Source of the DNA: Rubrivivax sp.
GTDB lineage: Bacteria; Pseudomonadota; Gammaproteobacteria; Burkholderiales; Burkholderiaceae_C
DNA length: 6,162 nucleotides
Reading direction: 5' to 3'
NCBI GenBank assembly: GCA_020851615.1
Contig: JADZCL010000220.1
Coordinates: forward strand, 1 to 6,162
The notes under the pieces were generated by a model. The model did no database searches and was not told the origin of the DNA. It saw nothing but the letters and a program-made list of their open reading frames with translations. Below are positions 5,372-6,162 of the stretch, piece after piece (within the stretch, counting starts at the first letter, position 1; the number at the start of each line of letters is the position of its first letter). The position numbers were made by a program, and so were the translations under genes.

Positions 5372-5861
5372 CGGGGCGCTTTCGAGGCGGCGTGTGCGGG
5401 CGGCGCACCACGGCCATCGGCTGATCGTGTGCGTCGCGCTGCGCCAAAGGAGACGGCTGCTCGGGGTCCACCAGATCGGCCAGCGTCTTGCCTTCGAAGA
5501 CGCTGAAATAGGCCTGCAAGGCGGTCTCCAGCATGCCCTTGAGTCGGCAAGAGGGCTGCAGCATGCAACGGCTGCTGCGCGGGTCGAAGCATTCGACGAG
5601 GCGGAAGTCGGTCTCGGCGCCGCGGATGACATCGGCCAGGGCGATCCCGGCGGGCGGGCGGGCCAGGCGCAGGCCGCCGCCACGCCCGCGCGTGGTCTGC
5701 AGCACGCCCTGTCGGCCGAGGTCGGTCACGATCTTCATCAGGTGGTTGCGCGAGATGCCATGCCGCTCTGCCAGTTCGCTGATCGTCACCAAGCGTTGCG
5801 GGTGCTCCGCACAGTACATCAGCACGCGCATCGTGTAGTCGGTGTAGTCGGCCAGCCGCAT
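5364..5861 (-). CDS. nsrR: Rrf2-family regulator, NsrR type (nitric-oxide sensor)
   Basis: 165 residues. Family knowledge: NsrR is a dimeric repressor whose [Fe-S] cluster reacts with nitric oxide, releasing DNA. Seen: a winged helix-turn-helix (ISELAERHGISRNHLMKIVTDLGRQGVL, about 27-54, with wing RGRGGGLRL), then three cluster cysteines C91, C99 and C105 in VECF...CMLQPSCRLKG, and D8 (TDY), which matches the aspartate ligand known in Streptomyces NsrR. ATG 5861 has GAGGA 4 nt upstream. A near-consensus NsrR operator lies 10 bp before the start, so autoregulation is likely. It heads an operon with the hemerythrin and DUF2249 genes. The cysteine spacing (7 then 5 residues) is longer than in E. 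coli NsrR. An IscR identity is less likely because IscR has a different cysteine pattern and an isc neighbourhood. The C-terminal 25 residues are a charged tail. Confidence 0.88.
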   Translation of the reverse strand: MRLADYTDYTMRVLMYCAEHPQRLVTISELAERHGISRNHLMKIVTDLGRQGVLQTTRGRGGGLRLARPPAGIALADVIRGAETDFRLVECFDPRSSRCMLQPSCRLKGMLETALQAYFSVFEGKTLADLVDPEQPSPLAQRDAHDQPMAVVRRPHTPPRKRPDA

Positions 5862-5865
5862 GCAG

Positions 5866-5870
5866 TCCTC
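5866..5870 (-). promoter_or_regulatory. Ribosome binding site of nsrR
   Basis: GAGGA on the minus strand, 4 nt before ATG 5861. It is separated by only one base from the NsrR operator, so the untranslated leader must be very short and the promoter must overlap the operator. Confidence 0.6.
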
Positions 5871-5871
5871 G

Positions 5872-5896
5872 AAAGATGCTCGGAATATACATCTTT
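5872..5896. promoter_or_regulatory. NsrR operator upstream of nsrR
   Basis: AAAGATG (5872-5878) and CATCTTT (5890-5896) form a perfect 7-bp inverted repeat with an 11-bp spacer. Bases 5873-5895 have the same 23-bp length and outer half-sites as the proteobacterial NsrR consensus (AAGATGYA...TRCATCTT). On the minus strand the left half continues TATATT, a possible -10 box (5889-5884), so bound NsrR would cover the promoter; no clear -35 is visible. A second small dyad, ACCTC and GAGGT (5903-5916), lies just upstream. The operator could also affect the divergent peptidase gene, but that start is 130 bp away. Confidence 0.8.
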
Positions 5897-6026
5897 ATGC
5901 AGACCTCACCGGAGGTGGCACGCCTTGTCGACGTGTCGGGGGGCTCGCCCCGCTCGCGCCGCGCGACCCGTGGCTGCGTTGGCCGTGGTGCGATCATCGC
6001 GCCCTCACTCCCCGGCCGTCGCGACC
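5897..6026. other. Intergenic region upstream of the M17-like gene
   Basis: About 130 bp between the NsrR operator and the peptidase-like start. It is GC-rich, with a small possible hairpin CGGGG/CCCCG near 5937-5952. I see no clear -35/-10 pair on the plus strand and no small gene. Confidence 0.4.
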
Positions 6027-6162
6027 ATGACCGTTCACCTGAAGAAGCCCTCTGCGGGCGCCGTTCCCATCCATGCCGTCGACGCGGCAGGCTTTGCCAA
6101 GGCGGTGGCGGCGCTGGCGCTGCCGCAGCAGCGCTGGCTGCAGGCGCTGGGCTTCAGCGGCG
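6027..6162 (+). CDS. Probable M17 leucyl aminopeptidase family protein (N-terminus only)
   Basis: Only 45 codons are visible; the gene continues past the right edge. The segment VPIHAVDAAGF (13-23), followed by QQRWLQALGFSG, resembles the N-terminal, non-catalytic domain of M17 family metallopeptidases of betaproteobacteria, which are zinc enzymes removing N-terminal residues from peptides in the cytoplasm. No catalytic residues are within view. ATG 6027 is chosen because the conserved part begins soon after; an in-frame GTG at 5988 is a less likely alternative. No clear ribosome site precedes it. The gene is divergent from nsrR with a 165-bp gap and is probably unrelated in function. The family call is tentative. 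Confidence 0.5.
   Translation, partial: MTVHLKKPSAGAVPIHAVDAAGFAKAVAALALPQQRWLQALGFSG

Noticed and set aside
5831..5850. Short tandem repeat GTAGTCGGT/GTAGTCGGC
   Set aside because: It only encodes the repeated Asp-Tyr-Thr residues at the NsrR N-terminus, conserved in the family.

Overview
The window is GC-rich DNA, dense with genes and with codon use typical of a high-GC genome. It carries a PaaX-type repressor, a PadB-like molybdoenzyme, an NsrR-type Rrf2 regulator and the start of an M17 peptidase. Together these suggest a betaproteobacterium (Burkholderiales or Rhodocyclales-like) with some anaerobic or nitrogen-oxide metabolism. The taxonomic placement is inferred from gene content only. 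There is no insertion sequence, CRISPR array, tRNA or rRNA, and no sign of recent transfer.

Left part (1-2726): a divergent pair. On the minus strand lies the N-terminal 504 residues of a DMSO-reductase-family molybdopterin oxidoreductase, which runs off the left edge. It most resembles the large subunit of phenylacetyl-CoA:acceptor oxidoreductase (PadB type). On the plus strand lies a full-length PaaX-family regulator, a family whose known effector is phenylacetyl-CoA. The 285-bp region between them holds an 11-bp perfect inverted repeat, an AT-rich dyad that partly matches the E. coli PaaX site, and short repeats. This looks like an aryl-CoA-responsive control region for the molybdoenzyme operon.

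Middle (2723-4391): a minus-strand pair with a 19-nt gap, encoding a calcineurin-like metallophosphoesterase followed by a YiiX/YaeF-type permuted papain-fold (NlpC/P60-like) cysteine hydrolase. The hydrolase stop codon overlaps the convergent paaX stop codon.

Right part (4424-5896): a compact minus-strand operon of nsrR, a hemerythrin-domain protein and a DUF2249 protein. It begins at a near-consensus NsrR operator next to the nsrR start and ends at a perfect 16-bp-stem hairpin. The first two genes overlap by 8 nt. This reads as a self-regulated nitric-oxide/nitrosative-stress module with an [Fe-S] sensor, a di-iron protein and a small protein of unknown function. At the far right, on the plus strand and divergent from nsrR, are the first 45 codons of a probable M17 leucyl aminopeptidase family protein.

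The most interesting points are the PaaX/PadB-like divergent control region, the [Fe-S] motif of the molybdoenzyme in which the usual third cysteine is absent, and the compact NsrR-hemerythrin-DUF2249 module bounded by its own operator and hairpin.
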